Source of the DNA: Kingella oralis | GTDB taxonomy: Bacteria; Pseudomonadota; Gammaproteobacteria; Burkholderiales; Neisseriaceae | Direction: 5' to 3' | DNA: 7,916 nt | NCBI GenBank assembly: GCA_905373195.1 | Contig: CAJPSG010000035.1 | Coordinates: forward strand, 1 to 7,916 | Part shown: positions 1 to 6,089 of the stretch, one piece after another | How the letters are laid out: the number at the start of each line of letters is the position of its first letter | How positions within the stretch are numbered: the stretch's first letter is position 1 | The notes under the pieces: generated by a model | What the model was told of the DNA's origin: nothing | Databases searched by the model: none | The model's input: the letters and a program-made list of their open reading frames with translations, nothing else | Position numbers and translations under genes: made by a program

Positions 1-53
1 TATCCGCGCTTTTATGTCATAAAATCTACCTATGCAAATAGTGAATACAGGTT
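1..53. other. Window-edge flank with no recognisable gene
   Basis: This is the sequence just downstream of the dusC stop codon. I see no coding signal. There is a small AT-rich inverted repeat, TTTTAT at 10-15 and ATAAAA at 19-24 around a 3-base loop, but it is too weak and too poor in G and C to call a terminator. Confidence 0.5.
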
Positions 54-1019
54 CTAAGAGGCAGCCTGAAAACCGTACAACACGCGCTTAATCTCATCCG
101 CTTCGCGCAAGGTGCGCACGGCGGCAAACAGTTGCGCGGCTTCGGGGTAGGCTTTTTTCATCATGCCCAGCCATTGTTTTAACCGTGCGATGGCGTATTT
201 GCCTTGCGGCTCGTGCGCGAGGCATAAATCAAAAAACAGGCGTATCCAATCCATGATTTCTGCGTTGAATGGGGCAGCCTGAACGGGGTCGCCGCGCAGG
301 TGTTGTTTGATTTGGCGGGCTAAATCGGGGCGCATCACGGCTCCACGCCCAATCATCACGTCGTCGCAGCCGCTGGCTTGGCGGATGGCGATGTAGTCAT
401 CCAGCGTGAACACGTCGCCGTTGGCGATGATGGGGATGCCAACTTGCGCGTGTATGGTTTTGAGCCAATGCCAGTGGGCGGGCGGCTCATAGCCTTGCAC
501 TTTGGTGCGGGCGTGCACGGTGATTTGGCTGGCGCCACCTGCGGCGATGGCTTGGGCGTTGGCAATGGCTAAATCGGTGTTATCAAAGCCGAGGCGCATT
601 TTGGCGGTGAGATTGATGTGTTCGGGCAGCCTGAAACGCAGTTCGCGCACGATTTGGTGGATGTGCTCGGGCTCGCGCAGCAGGATGGCGCCGCCTTGGT
701 GTTTGTTTACCGTGGGCGCGGGGCAGCCGAAGTTGAGATCTATGGTTTGCACGCCAAAGCGCACGGCTTCCAGCGCGTTTTTTGCCATCATGTCGGCATC
801 GCTGCCGAGGATTTGGGTGGTGCAGGGGATGCCTGTGGGCGTGCGGTTTTGCTGGGCGATTTCGGGGACGTGGCGCAGCCATGTGGCGCGGGAATGGACG
901 GTGTGCGTGATGCGGACAAATTCGCTGACGCATTCGTCATAGCCGCCGATGCGGGTGAGCAGGTCGCGCATGGGGGCATCGGTTAGCCCTTGCATGGGGG
1001 CGAGAATGAGTTTGGGCAT
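54..1019 (-). CDS. dusC: tRNA-dihydrouridine(16) synthase DusC
   Basis: A 321-residue cytoplasmic flavoenzyme of the Dus family, which uses FMN and NADPH to reduce uridine to dihydrouridine in the tRNA D-loop. Seen in the sequence: the N-terminal LAPMQGLTDAPMR motif, the catalytic cysteine Cys99 in LNFGCPAPTVNKHQGG, Lys140 in AKMRLG and His169 in ITVHARTK (flavin and substrate contacts), then IPIIANGDV (196-203) and the phosphate-binding MIGRGAV (222-228). The (beta/alpha)8 barrel runs to about residue 240, followed by the helical tRNA-binding domain. Length and the HARTKVQGY stretch fit the DusC branch (U16) better than DusA or DusB; subfamily choice is inference. The start is set by the family N-terminus; no good ribosome binding site lies upstream (CTACTCCCTAATTACC precedes ATG). 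Three uptake sequences lie inside the gene, and the last encodes the C-terminal FQAAS. Confidence 0.93.
   Translation of the reverse strand: MPKLILAPMQGLTDAPMRDLLTRIGGYDECVSEFVRITHTVHSRATWLRHVPEIAQQNRTPTGIPCTTQILGSDADMMAKNALEAVRFGVQTIDLNFGCPAPTVNKHQGGAILLREPEHIHQIVRELRFRLPEHINLTAKMRLGFDNTDLAIANAQAIAAGGASQITVHARTKVQGYEPPAHWHWLKTIHAQVGIPIIANGDVFTLDDYIAIRQASGCDDVMIGRGAVMRPDLARQIKQHLRGDPVQAAPFNAEIMDWIRLFFDLCLAHEPQGKYAIARLKQWLGMMKKAYPEAAQLFAAVRTLREADEIKRVLYGFQAAS
59..70 (+). repeat. DNA uptake sequence (king dialect), in dusC 3' end
   Basis: A full AGGCAGCCTGAA 12-mer on the plus strand. It overlaps the last codons of dusC and writes the C-terminal residues FQAAS just before the TAG stop. Uptake sequences are the motifs by which Neisseriaceae preferentially take up related DNA. 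Confidence 0.9.
272..283 (+). repeat. DNA uptake sequence core, in dusC
   Basis: The core GCAGCCTGAA (274-283) is intact; the first flanking base is G rather than A. It encodes part of VQAAP near residues 247-250 of DusC. Confidence 0.85.
624..635 (+). repeat. DNA uptake sequence core, in dusC
   Basis: The core GCAGCCTGAA (626-635) is intact, preceded by GG. It lies in a different reading frame from the other coding copies and encodes FRLPE around residues 129-133 of DusC. Confidence 0.85.
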
Positions 1020-1039
1020 GGTAATTAGGGAGTAGGGTA

Positions 1040-1077
1040 GGGCAGCCTGAAAAGGGGGCTGATGTTTCAGGCTGCCT
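1040..1077. repeat. Inverted pair of uptake sequences upstream of dusC
   Basis: Plus-oriented copy at 1040-1051 (GG flank) and a perfect minus-oriented copy at 1066-1077. Together they form a 12-base-pair stem (1041-1052 with 1065-1076) around a 12-base loop. The stem lies 20 bases upstream of the dusC start codon, in its likely leader. No T-run follows on the minus strand, so I do not call it an intrinsic terminator. Confidence 0.85.
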
Positions 1078-1109
1078 ATGGATGGAAGATGGGTTGTGTT
1101 GGGCTGTGT

Positions 1110-1121
1110 TTCAGGCTGCCT
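1110..1121 (-). repeat. DNA uptake sequence (king dialect)
   Basis: A complete 12-mer, reading TTCAGGCTGCCT on the plus strand, unpaired and intergenic. Its upstream flank GGGCTGTGTTTCAGG resembles the flank of the copy at 1066, so the two may share an origin by duplication. Confidence 0.88.
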
Positions 1122-1170
1122 TTTGGAGCGGGCTGATGTTTGTTTAACGAATGGATGGCTGCGATCAATC

Positions 1171-1210
1171 GTTTTTCAGGCTGCCGTAGTGTTTTTCAGG
1201 CTGCCGTAGT
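1171..1210 (-). repeat. 20-base tandem duplication carrying two uptake sequences
   Basis: The unit GTTTTTCAGGCTGCCGTAGT occurs twice head to tail without a mismatch (1171-1190 and 1191-1210). Each unit carries one intact uptake core in minus orientation (1175-1184 and 1195-1204), flanked by CG instead of CT. The perfect identity suggests a recent slippage or unequal-exchange event. Confidence 0.92.
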
Positions 1211-1300
1211 AATTGAATATAAGTAACGCCAAACATCGGTTTCAGCTATTCAACCCGCAACGCAACAAGACAACGCAATAGCCATGTCGCCACACAAAAT

Positions 1301-1339
1301 AGGCAGCCTGAAAACATCAAACCCGTTTTCAGGCTGCCT
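1301..1339 (-). terminator. Uptake-sequence hairpin terminator after mtrE
   Basis: Two full uptake sequences in opposite orientation (1301-1312 and 1328-1339) form a perfect 15-base-pair stem (1301-1315 with 1325-1339) with a 9-base loop. It begins 14 bases after the mtrE stop. In the minus-strand transcript the stem is followed by ATTTTGTGTG, a short U-rich tail. Inverted uptake-sequence pairs serving as intrinsic terminators are well known in Neisseria. On the plus strand it is followed by TTTT as well, so it may work in both directions. It probably ends the mtrCDE transcript. Confidence 0.72.
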
Positions 1340-1353
1340 TTTGCTGGGCAAGA

Positions 1354-2820
1354 TTATTGGGCTGCGGCGGGTGCGCTCGCTTGTGTGGCGTTTTTCACCG
1401 CGTTGATTTCTTGCTGGGTGGTGGCATCATCAGTTGAATAACGTTTTAAGCCGCCGCCCAAGGCTTTATACAAATCCGCCAAGTTTTCCAGCAAGCTCAA
1501 CTGGGTGGACAACACGGATGTATCCGCCGAATAGCTGCTGCGTTGCGCGTCCAGCAAATCCAACGCGCTGGCAACGCCGTGTTTGTAGCGCAGGGTGGTT
1601 AAGCGCAGGCGTTCGTTGTAGGCTTTTTGTTGCGCCAGGTTGGAATCGTATTGCGTGTTCATGGCGGCGCGGGCAACCAGCGCATCGGCCACGTCGCGGA
1701 ACGCGCCTTCAACGGCGGCTTCATAGGCGACTACGGCTTTTTCTTGCTCAATTTTACTTACTTTCAACTGGTTGCGGCGTTGCCCCCAGTCAAAAATAGG
1801 CAGCGACAGATTGCCGCCGTAAGACCATGTTTTATTGGATGAGTTAAACAAATTGCTCAACTGATTGCTGCCAAAGCCCAAGGTGCTGGTGAGGCTGATG
1901 GTGGGAAAGAACGCGGCGCGTGCCACACCGATGTTGGCGTTGGCGGCTTTGAGCGTGTGTTCTGCCGCGATGATGTCGGGGCGGTTGAGCAGCAAATCGG
2001 ATGGCAGGCCTGCGGGCAGGTTGCGGATTTTGTATTGCTTGTTCAACGCCAAAGGTGCGGGCAAATCGTCGGGAATTTTTTGGCTAATCAGCAATTCCAA
2101 AGCGTTGCGGGCTTGCTCGCGGGCGCGCACGGCGGCGGCGTAGCTGGCTTTGGCGTTTTCAATCATGGCTTCTTGCGAACGCAAATCCAGCGCGGAAATC
2201 ACGCCTGCTTTGTGGCGCACTTTTGCTAAATCGTAGGTTTTTTGATAGCTGGCGAGCGTTTTTTCGGATAACGCCATCGCGGCGGCGGCGTATTGCTCGT
2301 TGAAATACGCTTTGGCAACGCTGGCAATCAGGCTCAGATGCGTGGCATCACGGCTGGCGGCGGTGCTGAAATATTGTTGCAGCGCGGCTTGGCTGCTGTT
2401 GCGCACGCGCCCCCACAAATCCAGCTCAAACGCGGAAATGCCCAAGCCTGCGTTGTAGCTTTCCACGTCGCCGCGGCTGCGGCTTGCGCCACCGTTTGCC
2501 CCGAGGCTCGGGAACTGCGATGAGCGGGTAATCGCGTATTGGGCGCGGACTTGCTCCACGTTCAAATTGGCGGTGCGCAAATCGGTGTTGTTTTTCAGGG
2601 CGATTTCAATCAGCGCGTGCAGGCGCGGGTCGGCAAAATAGTCTTGCCAGCCCAGTGAGGCAGCCTGAAAGGCTTGTTCGCCGTTGCGCTGCGCATCGTA
2701 TTTGAAGGTGTCGGACGGCAGTTCAACATTGGGTTTTTCGTATTTGGGCGCAAGGTTGCACGCCGATAGGGCAATGCTTAGGGCAACCGCAGTCAATGAA
2801 TGATTTAAAACAGGTTTCAT
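1354..2820 (-). CDS. mtrE: Outer-membrane efflux channel lipoprotein MtrE
   Basis: A 488-residue outer-membrane factor of the TolC/OprM (NodT-type) family, the exit duct of the MtrCDE pump. A lipoprotein signal peptide ends at the lipobox LSAC, so Cys21 should be lipidated. Two homologous halves follow, about 58-245 and 265-455. Repeat-related motifs are RHKAGVISALDL (202-213) and RYKHGVASALDL (411-422), and FELDLWGRVR (131-140) pairs with PIFDWGQRRN (341-350). The ending LADLYKALGGGLKR is the same as I recall for gonococcal MtrE (467 residues). This protein carries about 28 further residues rich in Ala, Thr and Gln. An ATG lies 58 codons upstream, inside mtrD, but I chose the start at 2820 because GGAAGG stands 6 bases upstream and the signal peptide begins there. 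It is third in the operon, 67 bases after mtrD. Confidence 0.95.
   Translation of the reverse strand: MKPVLNHSLTAVALSIALSACNLAPKYEKPNVELPSDTFKYDAQRNGEQAFQAASLGWQDYFADPRLHALIEIALKNNTDLRTANLNVEQVRAQYAITRSSQFPSLGANGGASRSRGDVESYNAGLGISAFELDLWGRVRNSSQAALQQYFSTAASRDATHLSLIASVAKAYFNEQYAAAAMALSEKTLASYQKTYDLAKVRHKAGVISALDLRSQEAMIENAKASYAAAVRAREQARNALELLISQKIPDDLPAPLALNKQYKIRNLPAGLPSDLLLNRPDIIAAEHTLKAANANIGVARAAFFPTISLTSTLGFGSNQLSNLFNSSNKTWSYGGNLSLPIFDWGQRRNQLKVSKIEQEKAVVAYEAAVEGAFRDVADALVARAAMNTQYDSNLAQQKAYNERLRLTTLRYKHGVASALDLLDAQRSSYSADTSVLSTQLSLLENLADLYKALGGGLKRYSTDDATTQQEINAVKNATQASAPAAAQ
2658..2669 (+). repeat. DNA uptake sequence (king dialect), in mtrE
   Basis: A complete 12-mer inside mtrE, encoding FQAAS at residues 51-55, shortly after the lipoprotein N-terminus and just before the first channel repeat. 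Confidence 0.9.
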
Positions 2821-2840
2821 AATTTTCCTTCCATAGATGA

Positions 2841-2884
2841 TTTTCAGGCTGCCTATGGTATTGCATTTTGAGGCAGCCTGAAAA
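2841..2884. repeat. Uptake-sequence hairpin between mtrD and mtrE
   Basis: Opposed full uptake sequences (2843-2854 minus, 2871-2882 plus) form a 14-base-pair stem (2841-2854 with 2871-2884) around a 16-base loop. The stem fills most of the 67-base gap between mtrD and mtrE and ends about 9 bases upstream of the mtrE ribosome binding site. On the minus strand AAAATCATC follows the stem, not a U-run, so full termination is unlikely. It could still stabilise the upstream mRNA end or lower mtrE expression relative to mtrCD; that is inference. Confidence 0.85.
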
Positions 2885-2887
2885 CCG

Positions 2888-5800
2888 TTAATGCTTGCTA
2901 AACGCTTGGGCATCCATGTCTTCTTCATCGTCAAACAAATCCAGCTCGCCTTGAACGGGGGGCTGTTTGCCGCCTGTGAAGAAACGCACCACAAGGTTCA
3001 CGATGATGTAGAACATCGGCACAAGGAACACCGACAGGAACGTGCCCACCAGCATACCCCAGAACACCGCCGTGCCAATCGCGCGTTGGCTGGCTGATGA
3101 TGCGCCCGTGGCGATATACATCGGCACAACGCCCAAGATAAACGCAAACGAAGTCATCAAAATGGGGCGGAAACGCAATTTGGCGGCGCGTAATGCCGAT
3201 TCGGCAATGGATTTGCCCGCGTTGTGCAAGTCTTGGGCAAACTCAATAATCATAATGGCGTTTTTCGCGCTCAAACCCATTACCGTAACCATGCCCACGG
3301 TGAAATACACGTCATTGCTGTAATTGCGAATGATTGCGCCCAAGCCTACGCCCAAAATCCCCAGCGGCACAACCAACAGCACAGAAAACGGAATAGACCA
3401 GCTTTCATACAGCGCCGCCAATGCCAAGAACACGGCAACCGCGGCCAGCGCGTAAATCATGTTTTGCTGCGATGTGCCTTTGGCTTCTTCACGGGATTGG
3501 CCCGCCCATTCCAAGCTGTAATTGCCTTCCAAGTTGTCCACCATTTTTTTCACTTCCGCCATCGCTTCGCCGGTTGATTTGCCGGCAGCGGGCGCGCCTG
3601 TGATTTGCATGGCAGGATAGCCGTTAAAGCGTTCGCTTTGCTCCATGCCTTTTTCCCATTTTGCGGTGGCAAAAGAGGAAAGCGGAATCAGCGTGCCGTT
3701 GCCCGCGGGCACGGTTAAAGCCAAGATGTCTTCAGGCTGCATCCGCGATTTTGCTGTTGCTTGCACAATCACCCGCTGCAAACGCCCGTCGTTGGGGAAG
3801 TCGTTGACATAAGTGGAACTCAACGCCGTGCCCAGCACGCTGCGGATGCTGGCGAAACTTACGCCGTTGGATGCCGCTTTCATGCGGTCGATTTCAATTT
3901 TTAATTGCGGCGCATCGTCCAAGCCGTTGGCGCGAATGTTGGCTGCGTTAAACATAGCCGGGTTTTGGCGCATTTTTTGGATGAGTTCATCGCGGCGCGC
4001 CACCAATTCTTCGTGGTTGTATGTGCCGCGCGCTTGCAGATAGAAGCTGAAACCTGAATCGTTACCCAATTCCATAATCGGCGGCGGGTTCAATGCCAGC
4101 GCGAAACCGTCTTGGATGGCACCGCTCATCATCGCGCCGGTGATTTTGCCTGCCACAGAAGTGGCATCGCTGCCCGCTTGGGTGCGCTCGCTCCAGTCTT
4201 TGAGCATGATAAAGCCCATGCCCATGTTTTGACCGCTGCCGGTGAAGCTAAACCCAGACACGGTAATCACATCTTTGACTTCGGGCATGGAATGCGCCAC
4301 TTGGTTCAGCGTTGCCAAGGTTTTCTCGGTGCGTTCGGCGGTTGCGCCGGAAGGCAGCTGCACGGTGGTCATGATGAAGCCTTGGTCTTCGCTGGGGATG
4401 AACGAGCTGGGCAAACGGCTAATCAACACGAATGCGCCCGCGCCCAACGCCAAGTAAATCACAAACATTACGCCTGCTTTGCGCAAGGTTTTGCCAATCC
4501 AGCCCGAATAAGTGCGCGTGCCTGCGTTAAACACGCGGTTAAACCAGCCGAAGAAGCCTTTTTTGGTGTGGTTATGCCCTTTGGGAATGGGTTTGAGCAT
4601 GGTGGCGCACAAGGCGGGAGTCAGCGTTAACGCCAAGAAGGCGGAGAAACCAATCGCAAATACCATCGTGAGCGAGAATTGGCGGTAAATATTGCCCGCT
4701 GCGCCGCTTAATAGCGACAGCGGCACAAATACCGAAACCAACACGGCGGTAATGCCGACCACCGCGCCTGAAATTTGCGTCATCGCTTTTTTGGTGGCTT
4801 GTTTTGGGCTTAACCCTTCTTCCGCCATAATCCGTTCCACGTTTTCCACCACCACAATCGCATCGTCCACCACAATACCGATCACCAACACCATGGCAAA
4901 CATGGTCATCACGTTGATTGACATGCCCAGATATGAAATCGCGGCAAACGCGCCCAGCAGGGAAATCGGCACAACAATGGTGGGAATCAGCGTGTATCGG
5001 AAGTTTTGCAGGAAGATAAACATCACGATAAACACCAGCACAATCGCTTCCACCAGTGTGTGAATCACTTTTTCAATAGACAAAGATACGAAAGTGGAGG
5101 TGTCGTAGGGTGCTGACCATGTTACGCCTTGCGGGAAGAAGTTTTGCAGCTCGTTCATTTTGGCTTTAATTGCCGTTGCGGCTGCCAAGGCGTTACCTGT
5201 GTTAGACAGCGAAACCGCCATACCTGCGGCTTTTTTGCCGTTCAAATAAGAAGACGTATTATAAGATTGGCTACCTAAGCCAATTTCTGCCACGTCTTTC
5301 AAATAAACGTTGGCACCGTTGGTGTCGCTGCGCAGCAAAATGTTGCCGAATTCTTCGGCGGTTTTCATTTGCCCTTCCGCGCTGATGGTGGCGGTGATTT
5401 GCTGCCCTTGGCTGCTGGGCAAATCGCCCAATGCGCCCACCGATAACTGCGCGTTTTGCGCGGAAATGGCGGCGGTTACGTCGGCAAAGGAAATGTTGTA
5501 ATTTTTCAATTTGGCAGGGTCTACCCACACGCGCATAGCGCGCTGCGCGCCAAACAAGCGCACGTTGCCCACGCCGTCAATGCGTTGCAGCTCGGGTACA
5601 ACGTTGCGTTGCGCATAGTCCAGCAGCTCTTCGGACGATTTGGTTTCCGATTGCAGGAACACCACCATCAGGAAGTTGGAGCGTGCTTTGGATACGGTAA
5701 TCCCGTTTTGTTGCACGGTGGAAGGCAGCAAGGCGGTTACTTCCGAGAGCTTGTTTTGCACGTTCATCTGCGCCAAGTCTTCGTTGGTTTCGGGCGTGAA

Positions 5801-6079
5801 CGTGAGCGTTACGCTGCCCCTGCCGCTGGAATCGGCGGAAGTGGTCATGTAATCCAAGCCTTCCACGCCGTACATATTGCGCTCAATCACCGCCAATACG
5901 CTGTCTTCCATCACTTTTGCCGATGCGCCGGGGTAGGTGGCGGTGAGCGTGATATTGGGCGCGGCAACGGACGGATATTGCGAAATGGGCAGATTGCGAA
6001 TGCCGATGACCCCCGCAATCATGATGAAAATCGCAATCACCCACGCGAAAATCGGTCTGTCAATAAAAAACTTAGCCAT
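2888..6079 (-). CDS. mtrD: RND multidrug efflux transporter MtrD
   Basis: A 1063-residue inner-membrane proton/drug antiporter of the HAE-1 RND family, the motor of the pump. The N-terminus MAKFFIDRPIFAWV is typical. Helix TM1 is at about 10-28, TM2-6 at 340-495, TM7 near 537-556 and TM8-12 at 873-1030, with two large periplasmic loops. The proton-relay residues are present: Asp405 and Asp406 (GIVVDDAIVVVEN), Lys939 (GLSAKNA), Arg969 and Thr976. Binding-pocket phenylalanines at 136, 176, 610, 612 and 623 match the MtrD positions I recall. The main difference is a shorter segment before TM10 (IIRNYSNDVYF, 916-926), about ten residues less than gonococcal MtrD and more like AcrB. The start has AGGAAT 6 bases upstream, overlapping the mtrC stop codon (TAAGGAAT), with 10 bases between genes; translation of the two is probably coupled. 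The C-terminal tail is acidic (DLFDDEEDMD). Confidence 0.97.
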   Translation of the reverse strand: MAKFFIDRPIFAWVIAIFIMIAGVIGIRNLPISQYPSVAAPNITLTATYPGASAKVMEDSVLAVIERNMYGVEGLDYMTTSADSSGRGSVTLTFTPETNEDLAQMNVQNKLSEVTALLPSTVQQNGITVSKARSNFLMVVFLQSETKSSEELLDYAQRNVVPELQRIDGVGNVRLFGAQRAMRVWVDPAKLKNYNISFADVTAAISAQNAQLSVGALGDLPSSQGQQITATISAEGQMKTAEEFGNILLRSDTNGANVYLKDVAEIGLGSQSYNTSSYLNGKKAAGMAVSLSNTGNALAAATAIKAKMNELQNFFPQGVTWSAPYDTSTFVSLSIEKVIHTLVEAIVLVFIVMFIFLQNFRYTLIPTIVVPISLLGAFAAISYLGMSINVMTMFAMVLVIGIVVDDAIVVVENVERIMAEEGLSPKQATKKAMTQISGAVVGITAVLVSVFVPLSLLSGAAGNIYRQFSLTMVFAIGFSAFLALTLTPALCATMLKPIPKGHNHTKKGFFGWFNRVFNAGTRTYSGWIGKTLRKAGVMFVIYLALGAGAFVLISRLPSSFIPSEDQGFIMTTVQLPSGATAERTEKTLATLNQVAHSMPEVKDVITVSGFSFTGSGQNMGMGFIMLKDWSERTQAGSDATSVAGKITGAMMSGAIQDGFALALNPPPIMELGNDSGFSFYLQARGTYNHEELVARRDELIQKMRQNPAMFNAANIRANGLDDAPQLKIEIDRMKAASNGVSFASIRSVLGTALSSTYVNDFPNDGRLQRVIVQATAKSRMQPEDILALTVPAGNGTLIPLSSFATAKWEKGMEQSERFNGYPAMQITGAPAAGKSTGEAMAEVKKMVDNLEGNYSLEWAGQSREEAKGTSQQNMIYALAAVAVFLALAALYESWSIPFSVLLVVPLGILGVGLGAIIRNYSNDVYFTVGMVTVMGLSAKNAIMIIEFAQDLHNAGKSIAESALRAAKLRFRPILMTSFAFILGVVPMYIATGASSASQRAIGTAVFWGMLVGTFLSVFLVPMFYIIVNLVVRFFTGGKQPPVQGELDLFDDEEDMDAQAFSKH
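3731..3742 (-). repeat. DNA uptake sequence core with AT flank, in mtrD
   Basis: The core is intact (3731-3740) and is preceded by AT instead of AG in its own orientation, giving ATGCAGCCTGAA. It encodes MQPED at residues 780-784. In Neisseria an AT flank is also functional; whether it is here is unknown. Confidence 0.85.
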
Positions 6080-6089
6080 GTTTTATTCC

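Larger units (their letters stand above)
1020..1353. other. Intergenic region packed with uptake sequences
   Basis: This 334-base gap separates the mtrE stop from the dusC start, both genes being on the minus strand. It contains seven uptake-sequence cores (starting at 1040, 1066, 1110, 1175, 1195, 1301 and 1328), against eleven in the rest of the window. A 12-base stretch GGGCTGATGTTT is repeated at 1056-1067 and 1130-1141, suggesting local duplication and decay. A weak minus-strand -10-like TATATT at 1221-1216 could belong to a dusC promoter, but no convincing -35 stands at the right distance. I see no coding sequence or RNA gene. Confidence 0.75.

Noticed and set aside
710..735. A further uptake sequence at GGGCAGCCGAAG
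   Set aside because: It lacks the T of the invariant CTG part of the core, so it is only a near match.
1040..1077. Intrinsic terminator just upstream of dusC
   Set aside because: The stem is good, but no U-run follows on the minus strand and the plus strand has no gene to terminate here.
1040..1339. Repeated motifs that might suggest a CRISPR array
   Set aside because: The repeats are 10-12 bases, irregularly spaced, in both orientations, and match the uptake sequence exactly.
2821..2994. An upstream in-frame start that would extend MtrE by 58 residues
   Set aside because: The extension lies in the mtrD coding end and the hairpin, lacks a ribosome binding site, and would bury the lipoprotein signal peptide that begins at 2820.
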